This document shows positions 51,220 through 60,076 of a DNA stretch of 64,000 nt, in pieces. Each line of letters opens with the position of its first letter. The stretch's first letter is position 1. The stretch lies in the NCBI GenBank assembly GCA_011742915.1, contig JAAQTN010000007.1:91021-155020 (forward strand), given 5' to 3'. Below the pieces are notes generated by a model. The model had not been told where the DNA came from. It did not search any database and saw only the letters and a list, made by a program, of their open reading frames with translations. Source of the DNA: Billgrantia desiderata. Lineage in GTDB: Bacteria > Pseudomonadota > Gammaproteobacteria > Pseudomonadales > Halomonadaceae. The translations under genes were made by a program, and so were the position numbers.

Positions 51220-52122
51220 TCAGGGGTATCTGCCGCTGCGGCGGTTCTCCACCAGCACCTCGAGGATGGCGTTGGCCGCCTGCATGATCGGCGAAGGCGC
51301 TTCGCCCTTGCGCCGGCTGCAGATCACCGGCGAGGTGAGGCCCGGGTCGGCGAGGTAGACGTAAACGATGCCGTCGCGCTGCACGCGCTTGACCTGCTCC
51401 GGCACCAGGGTGATGCCGATCTCCGAGGCGACCAGCGCCAGCGCCGTCTGCAGCTCGTTGGCCTCCTGGGCCACGGTGACCTTGAGCCCGCGGCGGCGAA
51501 ACAACCCCAGCGTCATGTCGGCCAGGCTCGGGCGCGGCTGGGCCGGAAACAGCACCAGCGGGTACTCGGCGAGCTGGGCCAGGGTCGGCTTGGTATCGGC
51601 CAGCGGGTGGCCTTCGGGCAGGGCGGCCATCAGCGGCTCGTCGAACAGGTTCTCCTGCTCCACGTCGGGGTCGTCGATGCGCATGCGACCGAACCCCAGG
51701 TCGATGCGCCCGCTCTTGAGCGCCTTCACCTGCTGCACCGTGGTCAGCTCGGCCAGCACCAACTCGACATTATCCTTTTGTCGTAATTCCCGCACCAGCA
51801 GCGGCAACTGTCCGTAGAACACCGAGGGAACGAAGCCGATGCCGAAGATCACGCGCTTGCTGCGGGCCAGACGCTGGGTCGCGGCGACGGTGGTGTCGAG
51901 CTTGTCCATTATCTGCAGGGTATGCTCATGAAAGAACTGACCCGCCGGCGTCAGGCGCAGTCCACGGGCGCTTCGCTCGAATAGCTCGGCGCCAATTTCG
52001 CTCTCCAATTGCTTGATCTGACGAGATAAAGGTGGCTGTGCCATGTGCAGCTTGGCGGCCGCTCGGGTCAGGTTGAGCTCCTCCGCGACCATGCAGAAAT
52101 AGCGTAGATGTCGCAGCTCCAT
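51220..52122 (-). CDS. LysR-type regulator of the cat/ben genes (BenM/CatM/CatR type)
   Basis: A 300-residue LysR protein with N-terminal HTH (LNLTRAAAKLHMAQPPLSRQIKQLE near residues 17-41) and a C-terminal effector domain. The opening MELRHLRYFCMVAEE and the FGIGFVPSVFYGQLP segment are those of the CatM/BenM/CatR group, which respond to cis,cis-muconate and benzoate. It is divergent from catB, and an ATAC-N7-GTAT site of the type known for BenM and CatM lies directly before its start. Which of the three names applies cannot be decided here. Confidence 0.9.
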   Translation of the reverse strand: MELRHLRYFCMVAEELNLTRAAAKLHMAQPPLSRQIKQLESEIGAELFERSARGLRLTPAGQFFHEHTLQIMDKLDTTVAATQRLARSKRVIFGIGFVPSVFYGQLPLLVRELRQKDNVELVLAELTTVQQVKALKSGRIDLGFGRMRIDDPDVEQENLFDEPLMAALPEGHPLADTKPTLAQLAEYPLVLFPAQPRPSLADMTLGLFRRRGLKVTVAQEANELQTALALVASEIGITLVPEQVKRVQRDGIVYVYLADPGLTSPVICSRRKGEAPSPIMQAANAILEVLVENRRSGRYP

Positions 52123-52123
52123 G

Positions 52124-52138
52124 ATACCTCCAGGGTAT
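52124..52138. promoter_or_regulatory. BenM/CatM-type LysR site ATAC-N7-GTAT
   Basis: ATACCTCCAGGGTAT matches the ATAC-N7-GTAT consensus known for BenM/CatM. It starts one base beyond the lysR initiation codon and contains that gene's GGAGG ribosome site, so binding would directly block lysR expression while also acting on the divergent catB promoter 87 bp away. Confidence 0.75.
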
Positions 52139-52224
52139 GGCTCGGGACCTAAACGATATTGGTTCGGCCGCGCCGTGGCAATCAGACTGCCATGGTATCG
52201 AAACACCGAACCGCCGGAGCGCGC

Positions 52225-53346
52225 ATGTCATCTGTCATCGAGTCCATCGAAACGCTGCTGGTCGATCTACCGACCATCCGCCCTCACAAGCTCTCCATGA
52301 CCACCATGGCCTGCCAGACGCTGGTCATCGTGCGTCTGCGCGACTCCGACGGCGTCGAGGGCCTGGGCGAGGGCACCACCATCGGCGGGCTGGCCTACGG
52401 CCCCGAGAGCCCCGAGAGCATCAAGCGCAACATCGACAGCTACCTGGCGCCGCTGCTGATCGGCCAGCCGGCGGACGCCGTCGCCGTGCTGCGTGCCCGC
52501 CTCGACCGCCACGCCCGCGGCAACGCCATCGCCAAGTCGGCGCTGGAGACCGCGCTGCTCGACGCCCAGGGCAAGCGCCTCGGCTTGCCCATGGCCGAGC
52601 TGCTCGGCGGTGCGCGCCACGACCATCTGCCGGTGCTGTGGACCCTGGCCAGCGGCGATACCGCCCGCGACATCGACGAGGCCTTCCAGCGCCTGGAACA
52701 GCGCCGCCACTGCGACTTCAAGCTCAAGATCGGCGCCAACGCCGTGGACGACGACGTGCGCCACGTGGCCGCGATCAAGGCGGCGCTGGGCGAACGGGCC
52801 AGCGTGCGCGTCGACGTCAACCAGGCCTGGAGCGAGAGCACCGCCGTGCGCGGTATCGCCGCGCTGCAGGCCGCCGGTATCGAGCTGATCGAGCAGCCGG
52901 TCTCCGCCCGCGAGCATGCCGGGCTGGTGCGCCTGGCCAAGCGCTTCGAGGTGCCGATGCTGGCCGACGAGGCGGTGGCCGACGCCCGCGACGGCTTCGC
53001 TTTGGCCGCCGCCGGCTTCAGCGGCGCCTATGCGCTGAAGATCGCCAAGGCCGGCGGCCCGCGCGGCGCCCTGGCGCTGGCCGAGGTGGCCCAGGCCGCC
53101 GGCATCGGCCTCTACGGCGGCACCCTGCTGGAGGGCAGCATCGGCACTGCCGCCTCGCTGCACGCCTGGGCCACGCTGCCCGAGCTGGCCTGGGGCAGCG
53201 AGATGTTCGGCCCGCTGCTGCTCAAGGATGACATCGTCGCCGAGCCGCTGGCCTACGGCGAGTTCGGTGTCGCGCTGCCGAAAGGTCCGGGGCTGGGTAT
53301 CGCCCTGGATGAAGACAAGCTCGCCCACTTCACACGGAAACCCTGA
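52225..53346 (+). CDS. catB: Muconate cycloisomerase
   Basis: A 373-residue enolase-superfamily enzyme. KLKIGAN carries the catalytic Lys pair, RVDVNQAW, LIEQPVS and LADEAVAD hold the three metal-binding acids (Asp, Glu, Asp), and ALKIAKAGG the second catalytic Lys. It converts cis,cis-muconate to muconolactone. Start at 52225 with CCGGAG upstream. Its TGA stop is the first three bases of the 124-bp repeat. Confidence 0.94.
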   Translation: MSSVIESIETLLVDLPTIRPHKLSMTTMACQTLVIVRLRDSDGVEGLGEGTTIGGLAYGPESPESIKRNIDSYLAPLLIGQPADAVAVLRARLDRHARGNAIAKSALETALLDAQGKRLGLPMAELLGGARHDHLPVLWTLASGDTARDIDEAFQRLEQRRHCDFKLKIGANAVDDDVRHVAAIKAALGERASVRVDVNQAWSESTAVRGIAALQAAGIELIEQPVSAREHAGLVRLAKRFEVPMLADEAVADARDGFALAAAGFSGAYALKIAKAGGPRGALALAEVAQAAGIGLYGGTLLEGSIGTAASLHAWATLPELAWGSEMFGPLLLKDDIVAEPLAYGEFGVALPKGPGLGIALDEDKLAHFTRKP

Positions 53347-53468
53347 TTTATTGCTGCGCTCGATATTCTGGCCGCCGGCGGTACTCACAATCCTCATTGA
53401 GCCGCCAGTCAACTCCGGTTGCTCCGTTCCGGCGGCGGCCAGCCTCTCATCGCTCGCGACATAAATCA
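53344..53468 (+). repeat. Dispersed 124-bp repeat, copy 2 (catB-catC intergenic)
   Basis: About 90% identical to 17525-17648 in the same orientation, with one single-base length difference in the middle. The ends TGATTTAT and ATAAATCA are inverted repeats, and CTGGCCGCCGG pairs with CGGCGGCCAG further in. It overlaps the catB stop codon and lies inside the cat operon, where the transcript could fold into a long hairpin. Confidence 0.85.
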
Positions 53469-53503
53469 GCGCTTCCTCGATACAGCAACGTAAGGAGATG
53501 CCC

Positions 53504-53794
53504 ATGCTTTTCCAAGTGGAAATGACCGTCAAGCTGCCGCCGGCGATGCCGGCCGACGAGGCCGCCGCGATCAAGGCGCGCGAGAAGGAGTACGCCCAGG
53601 AGCTGCAGCGTCAGGGCAAGTGGCGCCACCTGTGGCGGGTGGCCGGCAGCTACGCCAACGTCAGCATCTTCGACGTGCGCGACAACACCGAGTTGCAGGA
53701 GCTGGTCGCGGGCCTGCCGCTCTTCCCGTGGATGGAGATCAGCGTCAAGCCGCTGTGCCGCCATCCGTCATCCATACGCGACGACGACAGCTGA
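53504..53794 (+). CDS. catC: Muconolactone Delta-isomerase
   Basis: A 96-residue protein of normal CatC size, beginning MLFQVEMTVKLPPAMP, with YANVSIFDVRDNTELQEL and LPLFPWMEISVKPL, all typical. It isomerises muconolactone to beta-ketoadipate enol-lactone. ATG 53504 is chosen because AAGGAG is six bases upstream; ATG 53498 would overlap it. The enol-lactone hydrolase gene is not in the window. Confidence 0.94.
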   Translation: MLFQVEMTVKLPPAMPADEAAAIKAREKEYAQELQRQGKWRHLWRVAGSYANVSIFDVRDNTELQELVAGLPLFPWMEISVKPLCRHPSSIRDDDS

Positions 53795-53846
53795 TCGAGC
53801 AGCACGCCAGCCCCGCGGGGCACCCAACGACAACGAGGACAGACCC

Positions 53847-54815
53847 ATGACCGTGAAGATCCATGACACCCCCGACGTGCAGAACTTTCTCAAGGCCGTG
53901 GCCGGCTTCGACCAGCAGGGCGGCAGCCACCGTGGCAAGCAGATCCTGCATCGCCTGCTCTCCGACGTATACCGCCTGATCGACGACTTCGACGTCAGCC
54001 CCGAGGAGTTCTGGTCGGCGGTGAGCCTGCTCAACGAGCTGGGCAAGGAGAGCCAGTTCGGCCTGCTGGCTCCGGGGCTCGGCTTCGACCACTACCTCGA
54101 CATGCGCATGGACGCCGCCGACGAACAGGCCGGCCTGACCGGCGGCACGCCGCGTACCATCGAAGGTCCGCTTTACGTGGCCGGCGCGCCGGTGAGCGAA
54201 GGCGAGGCGCGCATGGACGACGGCAGCGACGTCGATGCCGAGGTGATGTGGCTGACCGGCCAGGTGCGCGACACCCAGGGCAAGCCGGTGGCCGGCGCCC
54301 AGGTGGAGATCTGGCACGCCGACTCCAAGGGCGGCTATTCCTTCTTCGATTCCTCGCAGTCGCAGTACAACCTGCGCCGCACCATCATCGCCGACGCCGA
54401 GGGCCGTTACCGCGCCCGCAGCATCATTCCCTCCGGCTACGGCGTGCCGGCCGGCAGCCCCACCGACCAGGTGCTCAAGCTGCTGGGTCGTCATGGCCAG
54501 CGTCCGGCGCACATTCACTTCTTCGTCTCCGCTCCGGGACATCGTCACCTGACCACCCAGATCAACCTGGCCGGCGACGAGTACACCTGGGACGACTTCG
54601 CCTTCGCCACCCGGGAGGAGCTGGTGGTCGACGCCACCCGCATCGAGGACGCCGCCGAGGCCGCCAAGCGCGGGCTCGAAGCGCCCTTCACCGAGGTGGT
54701 GTTCGACGTCGAGCTGGCGCCCACCGCCGACCCCGAGCAGCAGAGCCGCCACAAGCGTCCGCGGGCGCTGGAAGACGAGGCGACAGCGGCCAAGCGCGAG
54801 CCCGTCGAGGCCTGA
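53847..54815 (+). CDS. catA: Catechol 1,2-dioxygenase
   Basis: A 322-residue intradiol dioxygenase. Iron(III) ligands: Tyr in EGPLYVAG (near 110), Tyr in RSIIPSGYGVP (near 198), and the two His in RPAHIHFF (near 222-224). The N-terminal helical dimer domain (1-100) is intact. The C-terminus is somewhat longer than usual, ending in a charged tail. It cleaves catechol to cis,cis-muconate. Confidence 0.95.
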   Translation: MTVKIHDTPDVQNFLKAVAGFDQQGGSHRGKQILHRLLSDVYRLIDDFDVSPEEFWSAVSLLNELGKESQFGLLAPGLGFDHYLDMRMDAADEQAGLTGGTPRTIEGPLYVAGAPVSEGEARMDDGSDVDAEVMWLTGQVRDTQGKPVAGAQVEIWHADSKGGYSFFDSSQSQYNLRRTIIADAEGRYRARSIIPSGYGVPAGSPTDQVLKLLGRHGQRPAHIHFFVSAPGHRHLTTQINLAGDEYTWDDFAFATREELVVDATRIEDAAEAAKRGLEAPFTEVVFDVELAPTADPEQQSRHKRPRALEDEATAAKREPVEA

Positions 54816-54926
54816 GCGGCCGCAACCGACGCTACCTGACTGACGACACGAAGCGCTCCGCCCGCCGGCCCCCGCCGGTGGGTAGGGGAGCCTCGTCCCT
54901 GACAAGAGCAACGAGGAGTTGGAGCC

Positions 54927-56294
54927 ATGACCGCACAGCTTGATCGTCTCGAGAAACGCGTTCGCGGTGCCGTCGTCGACGACGCCGAGAGCGGTATCTT
55001 CCGCTGCCACCGCAGCATGTTCACCGACCCGGCCTTCTTCGAACTGGAGATGAAGCACATCTTCGAGGGCAACTGGCTGTTCCTGGCCCACGAGAGCCAG
55101 GTCGCGGAGCCGGGCGACTACTTCACCGTGACCATGGGCCGTCAGCCGGTGGTCATCACCCGCGACAAGAACGGCGAACTGCACGGCCTGATCAACGCCT
55201 GCGCCCACCGCGGCGCGACCCTGTGCCGGCGCAAGCAGGGCAACAAGGGTACCTTCACCTGTCCGTTCCACGGCTGGACCTTCAAGAACGACGGCAAGCT
55301 GCTCAAGGCCAAGAACGAGAAGACCGGCGCCTACCCGGAGGGCTTCAAGCAGGAGGGTTCCCACGACCTCAAGCGCCTGCCGCGCTTCGAGAGCTATCGC
55401 GGCTTCCTGTTCGGCAGCCTGAGCGCCGACGTGCTGCCGCTGGAGGAGTACCTGGGCGAGACCCGCAAGATCATTGACAACATCGTCGATCAGGCGCCGC
55501 AAGGACTCGAAGTGCTGCGTGGCACTTCCTCCTACACCTTCAACGGCAACTGGAAGCTGGGCGCCGAGAACGGCGCCGACGGTTACCACGTCAGCACCGT
55601 GCACTGGAACTACGCCTCGACCATGGATCGCCGCAACTATGACGCCGGCGGCACCAAGGCGGTGGACGCCGACGGCTGGTCGAAGAGCCAGGGCGGCTTC
55701 TACTCCTACGACCACGGCCACATGATGCTGTGGACCCGCCTGCTCAACCCCGAGGTGCGCCCGGTCTACTCACAGAAAGAGTGGATCGAGCAGGCGTTCG
55801 GCGAGGCGCGGGCCGATTCCATCGTCAACCAGACGCGCAATCTCTGCCTCTACCCCAACGTCTACCTGATGGACCAGTTCTCCACCCAGATCCGCGTGAT
55901 CCGGCCCATCGCCGTGGACAAGAGCGAGGTCACCATCTACTGCTTCGCGCCCAAGGGTGAGTCCGCCGAGAACCGCGCCCTGCGCATCCGCCAGTACGAG
56001 GACTTCTTCAACGTCAGCGGCATGGGCACCCCCGACGACCTGGAAGAGTTCCGCGCCTGCCAGAACGGCTACGCCGGCGAGGCCGCCGAGTGGAACGACC
56101 TCTCCCGCGGTGCCAAACAGTGGGTCGAGGGCGCCGACGACAACGCGAAGGCCATCGACATGAAACCGCTGCTCAGCGGTGCCTCCCCCGAGGACGAAGG
56201 GCTCTACGTGCTGCACCACAAGCACTGGGTCGAGGAGATGCTGCGCGCCATCGAACGCGAGCGCGGCCAGTTCATCGCCACCCAGAGCGCCTGA
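54927..56294 (+). CDS. benA: Benzoate 1,2-dioxygenase, large oxygenase subunit
   Basis: A 455-residue Rieske oxygenase alpha subunit. Rieske ligands: Cys92, His94, Cys112, His115 ([10 protein letters not shown] ... TCPFHGW). The catalytic iron site is in [16 protein letters not shown] with the bridging Asp. It adds O2 to benzoate to give the cis-diol. GAGGAGTTGGAG precedes the ATG; 111 bp separate it from catA without an obvious promoter, so it is probably read through from catB. Confidence 0.95.
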   Translation: MTAQLDRLEKRVRGAVVDDAESGIFRCHRSMFTDPAFFELEMKHIFEGNWLFLAHESQVAEPGDYFTVTMGRQPVVITRDKNGELHGLINACAHRGATLCRRKQGNKGTFTCPFHGWTFKNDGKLLKAKNEKTGAYPEGFKQEGSHDLKRLPRFESYRGFLFGSLSADVLPLEEYLGETRKIIDNIVDQAPQGLEVLRGTSSYTFNGNWKLGAENGADGYHVSTVHWNYASTMDRRNYDAGGTKAVDADGWSKSQGGFYSYDHGHMMLWTRLLNPEVRPVYSQKEWIEQAFGEARADSIVNQTRNLCLYPNVYLMDQFSTQIRVIRPIAVDKSEVTIYCFAPKGESAENRALRIRQYEDFFNVSGMGTPDDLEEFRACQNGYAGEAAEWNDLSRGAKQWVEGADDNAKAIDMKPLLSGASPEDEGLYVLHHKHWVEEMLRAIERERGQFIATQSA

Positions 56295-56325
56295 GCCAGG
56301 CCTTACCGAGACGGGGAGAAACGAC

Positions 56326-56814
56326 ATGAGCATCAGCTATCACGACATCCAGGCCTTCCTCTATCGCGAGGCGCGCCTGCTCGACGACCGCCAGTGGGAC
56401 GAGTGGCTGGCGTGCTACCGCAAGGACGCGGTGTTCTGGATGCCGGCCTGGGACGACGACGACCGGCTGACCGAGGACCCGCAGCGCGAGATCTCGCTGA
56501 TCTACTACCCCAGCCGGGAAGGGCTCGAGGATCGCGTCTATCGCATCAAGACCGAGCGCAGCGGCGCCAGCACCCCCGAGCCGCGCACCACGCACCAGAT
56601 CTCCAATCTGGAGGTGCTCTCTCAGACTGGCGATACGGTCGAGCTGCGCTTCAACTGGCACACCCTGAGCCACCGCTACAAGCAGACCGACGGCTACTTC
56701 GGCAGCTCCTTCTACACCCTGGACGTGAGCGGCGGCGAGCCGCGCATCGTCAGCAAGAAGGTGGTGCTCAACAACGACTACATCCACCAGGTCATCGACG
56801 TGTATCACGTCTGA
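56326..56814 (+). CDS. benB: Benzoate 1,2-dioxygenase, small oxygenase subunit
   Basis: A 162-residue beta subunit of ring-hydroxylating dioxygenases (cystatin-like fold): FLYREARLLDDRQWDEWLACYRKDAVFWMPAW near the N-terminus and KKVVLNNDYIHQVIDVYHV at the end are typical. ACGGGGAGA precedes the ATG. It supports the BenA trimer structurally. Confidence 0.94.
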   Translation: MSISYHDIQAFLYREARLLDDRQWDEWLACYRKDAVFWMPAWDDDDRLTEDPQREISLIYYPSREGLEDRVYRIKTERSGASTPEPRTTHQISNLEVLSQTGDTVELRFNWHTLSHRYKQTDGYFGSSFYTLDVSGGEPRIVSKKVVLNNDYIHQVIDVYHV

Positions 56815-56847
56815 ACGATCGTGAACCCGGTGGGGGAGGAGACGACC

Positions 56848-57891
56848 ATGAGCTATACCATCGCACTCAACTTCGAGGACGGCGTGACCCGCTTCATCAC
56901 CTGCAACGCAGGAGAGACGGTGCTCGACGCCGCCTACCGCCACAAGGTCAACCTGCCGATGGACTGCTCCGACGGGGTCTGCGGCACCTGCAAGGGGCAC
57001 TGCGAGCAGGGTGAGTTCGATCTCGGCGACGAGTATATCGACGAGGCGCTCTCCGACGAGGAACTCGCCGAGGGCAAGGTGCTGACCTGCCAGATGGTGC
57101 CCTCTTCGGACTGCGTGGTGCAGGTACCGGCGGCCTCGACCCTGTGCAAGACCGCGGTGGGCGAGTTTCCGGCCCGGGTCGCCGAGGTCTCGCGCCTCTC
57201 CGAGGACAGCTTCGAGCTAGTTGTCGATCTCGATGAAGGCGAGGGGTTGGTCTTCCTGCCGGGCCAGTACGTCAACATCCAGGTCCCGGGCAGCGACGAG
57301 ACCCGCTCCTACTCGTTCAGCTCGCTACCTGGCGAGCGCCACGCGACCTTCCTCATCCGCAACGTGCCGAACGGCCTGATGAGCGGCTATCTCAGCGGTG
57401 CGGCCAAGCCCGAGGACGCCCTGACTCTGACCGGGCCGATGGGTAGCTTCTACCTGCGCGAGGTCAGACGCCCGGTGCTGATGCTGGCCGGCGGTACCGG
57501 CCTGGCGCCGTTCCTGGCCATGTTGCGCCAGCTGCAGGAGCAGGGCTGCGACCAGCCGGTGCGGCTGCTCTACGGCGTCAACGTCGACGATCACCTGGTC
57601 AAGCTCGACGAGCTCGACGGCTTCGTCGAGGCGCTGCCTGACTTTGCCTACACCACGGTGGTCGCCGATGCGGCGAGCGAGCACATGCGCAAGGGCTACG
57701 TGACCCACCACATGGCCCCCGAGCTGCTGCACGACGGCGAGGTCGACGTCTACCTGTGCGGGCCGCCGCCAATGGTCGATGCGGTGCTCGCCCACTTCCG
57801 CGAGCAGGGCATCGCCCCGGCCAGCTTCCACTACGAGAAGTTCGCCCCGAGCCTGGCCCCGCAAGACGCCAAGAAGGAGGCGGTGGCATGA
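56848..57891 (+). CDS. benC: Benzoate 1,2-dioxygenase electron-transfer reductase
   Basis: A 347-residue reductase with N-terminal plant-type ferredoxin domain (DCSDGVCGTCKGHCEQG near 41-57 and a distal Cys in VLTCQM), FAD domain (TRSYSFSSLPG near 152-162) and NAD domain (LAGGTGLAPFLAML near 213-226). The order ferredoxin-FAD-NAD is that of BenC. GGGGGAGGAG precedes ATG 56848. Confidence 0.95.
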   Translation: MSYTIALNFEDGVTRFITCNAGETVLDAAYRHKVNLPMDCSDGVCGTCKGHCEQGEFDLGDEYIDEALSDEELAEGKVLTCQMVPSSDCVVQVPAASTLCKTAVGEFPARVAEVSRLSEDSFELVVDLDEGEGLVFLPGQYVNIQVPGSDETRSYSFSSLPGERHATFLIRNVPNGLMSGYLSGAAKPEDALTLTGPMGSFYLREVRRPVLMLAGGTGLAPFLAMLRQLQEQGCDQPVRLLYGVNVDDHLVKLDELDGFVEALPDFAYTTVVADAASEHMRKGYVTHHMAPELLHDGEVDVYLCGPPPMVDAVLAHFREQGIAPASFHYEKFAPSLAPQDAKKEAVA

Positions 57892-58664
57892 GCACCCGAT
57901 TCCAGGACCAGACGATGGTGATCACCGGCGCCGCCCAGGGCATCGGTAAGCGCGTCGCCGAACGCGCCGGGGCCGAGGGCGCCCGGCTGGCGCTGGTGGA
58001 CCGCGCCGAGCACGTCGAGCGGGTGGCGGCCGAGCTGCGCGAGGCGGGCATCGAGGCGGTCGCCATCCAGGCCGACCTGGAAGCCTGGGAGGGCGCCGAG
58101 GGCGTGATGCGCCAGGTTCAGGAGCACTATGGTCGGCTCGACGTGCTGATCAACAACGTCGGTGGCACCATCTGGGCCCAGCCCTACGCCCACTACACGC
58201 CCGAACAGATCGAGGCCGAGGTGCGCCGCTCGCTGTTTCCCACCCTGTGGTGCTGTCGTGCGGCGCTGCCCTATCTGCTGGCGAGCCAGGGCAACATCGT
58301 CAACGTCTCCTCGGTGGCCACCCGCGGCATCAATCGGGTGCCCTACGCCGCGGCCAAGGGCGGCGTCAACGCCATGACCGTGGCGCTGGCCTTCGAATAT
58401 GCCGAGTACGGCATTCGCGTCAACGCCACCGCCCCCGGCGGCACCGAGGCGCCACCGCGGCTGACGCCGCGCAACGCCGCCGAGCCCAGCGAGCAGGAGA
58501 AGGCGTGGTACCAGCAGCTGATCGATCAGACCAAGGCCACCAGCTTCATGGGGCGCTACGGCACCCTCGACGAGCAGGCCGGCCCGATCCTGTTCCTGGC
58601 TTCCCGCGATGCCAGCTACATCACCGGCAGCGTGGTGCCGGTGGCGGGAGGTGACAGCGGCTGA
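57888..58664 (+). CDS. benD: 1,6-Dihydroxycyclohexa-2,4-diene-1-carboxylate dehydrogenase
   Basis: A 258-residue SDR: TGAAQGIGKRVAER near 12-25, NNVGGTIWAQPYAHY near 87-101 (a BenD feature), and the catalytic VPYAAAKGGV. It oxidises and decarboxylates the benzoate diol to catechol. Its start overlaps the benC stop (ATGA). Confidence 0.94.
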   Translation: MSTRFQDQTMVITGAAQGIGKRVAERAGAEGARLALVDRAEHVERVAAELREAGIEAVAIQADLEAWEGAEGVMRQVQEHYGRLDVLINNVGGTIWAQPYAHYTPEQIEAEVRRSLFPTLWCCRAALPYLLASQGNIVNVSSVATRGINRVPYAAAKGGVNAMTVALAFEYAEYGIRVNATAPGGTEAPPRLTPRNAAEPSEQEKAWYQQLIDQTKATSFMGRYGTLDEQAGPILFLASRDASYITGSVVPVAGGDSG

Positions 58665-58736
58665 TCGTTTCCTACGCCACGTTCATCGGTACGCACTACT
58701 CATCTCAACGATAACAACAGTCCCCTGGAGTACACC

Positions 58737-59978
58737 GTGAAACACATCGAGAAAGGCACGAGCCTGAAGCGCCTGCCTGGCGATTTCATCCGCGACCTGA
58801 CGCCCGAGAATGCCAGCGCCGGTCTGGTGGCCGGCGTGTTCGGCCTGAGCGCCGGCGTCATCCACGTCAGCGCCGGCACCGCGGCCGGCCTGGATTCTTC
58901 CTTCATCATGATCTGGGTGATCAGCTACCTGATGATCAACGGCCTGTTCGGCCTGCTGGTGCCGAGCTACTACCGGCTGCCCCTGCCCATGGCCAACTCG
59001 ATTCCCGGCGCGCTGCTGTTCGCCGCCGTGATCCCGGTGGTGGGGCTCGAGGCCGCCCTGGGCGCGACCCTGATCGCCGGCGCCATCTCGCTCATAGCCG
59101 GACTCACCGGGGTGATGGCCACGGTGATGCGGCTGATCCCGATGCCGATCGTGATGGGCATGATCGCCGGCGTGCTGCTGAGCTTCGGCACGCGCATGGT
59201 CGGCTCGCTGGACGACGCCCTGCTGCCGGCCGCGATCATGATCCTGAGCTTCTTCCTGGCGGCGCGGCTGTTTCGCCGCGTGCCGCCGCTGCTGGTGGCC
59301 ATGGGCGCGGGCATCGCCTACCTGATGGCCACCGGCGTCGACTTCTCCGGCATCCAGGCCACGGTGCGCTTCCCCGAATTCGTCGTGCCCGAGTTCACCC
59401 TGGGCGCCTTCCTCGCCTACGGCCTGCCGCTGGCGATCATTCTGGTGGGGATGGAGACCCCGGCCGGCGTCGGCCTGGTCAAGGGCATGGGCTACGACAA
59501 GGTACCGGCCAACGGCATCACCGCGGTGGGCGGCCTGGGTACCATGATCTCCTCGTTCTTCAACCTGCACAGCACCTGTATCGCCGCGCCGATGACCGGC
59601 ATCTGCTCCTCGCCGGAAGCCGGCGAGCGCGACAAGCGCTGGGTGGCGGCGGTGATCACCGGGGCCATCTTCGTGGTGTGCGCGCCCTTCTACGGCTACG
59701 TGGTCAGCCTGATCGAGGCCACCCCGGGCTACTTCATCGCCATCATCGCCGGCCTGGCGCTGGTCCGCGTGCTGACCTCGGCGCTGGCCATCGCCTTCTC
59801 CGGCAAGAAACACGAGATGGGCGCGCTGTTCGCCTTCCTGATCGCCGCCTCGGGCATCCAGATCCTCGGCATCGGCGCCTCGTTCTGGGCACTGGTGCTG
59901 GGGGTGCTGATCTCGATGATCTTCGAGACCAAGGACTTCGAGTTCATCGTCAAGCGCGAGACCGCCGCGGCGCGCTAG
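58737..59978 (+). CDS. BenE/NCS2-like membrane transporter at the end of the ben operon
   Basis: A 413-residue membrane protein with about 11-12 hydrophobic segments. LPMANSIPGALLFAAVIPVVGLEAALGA and VKGMGYDKVPANGITAVGGLGTM give a layout like BenE and the wider NCS2 group. The start is GTG with CTGGAG upstream. It lies 72 bp after benD and before a strong terminator, so it belongs to the ben operon. Benzoate uptake is likely, but the family match is less clear than for the next gene. Confidence 0.7.
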   Translation: MKHIEKGTSLKRLPGDFIRDLTPENASAGLVAGVFGLSAGVIHVSAGTAAGLDSSFIMIWVISYLMINGLFGLLVPSYYRLPLPMANSIPGALLFAAVIPVVGLEAALGATLIAGAISLIAGLTGVMATVMRLIPMPIVMGMIAGVLLSFGTRMVGSLDDALLPAAIMILSFFLAARLFRRVPPLLVAMGAGIAYLMATGVDFSGIQATVRFPEFVVPEFTLGAFLAYGLPLAIILVGMETPAGVGLVKGMGYDKVPANGITAVGGLGTMISSFFNLHSTCIAAPMTGICSSPEAGERDKRWVAAVITGAIFVVCAPFYGYVVSLIEATPGYFIAIIAGLALVRVLTSALAIAFSGKKHEMGALFAFLIAASGIQILGIGASFWALVLGVLISMIFETKDFEFIVKRETAAAR

Positions 59979-60002
59979 CGTAGCGGCCGTACGTCCTCCA
60001 TT

Positions 60003-60037
60003 GGTCCGCGTGCGATCCGTCGCCGCGGGCCTTTTTT
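60003..60037 (+). terminator. Rho-independent terminator of the cat-ben operon
   Basis: GGTCCGCG (60003-60010) pairs with CGCGGGCC (60024-60031), with one G-T pair, followed by six T. It separates the two permease genes. Confidence 0.75.
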
Positions 60038-60076
60038 CCCGTTTCGACTCTCCATTCCACTCACGCGAGGTGAACC

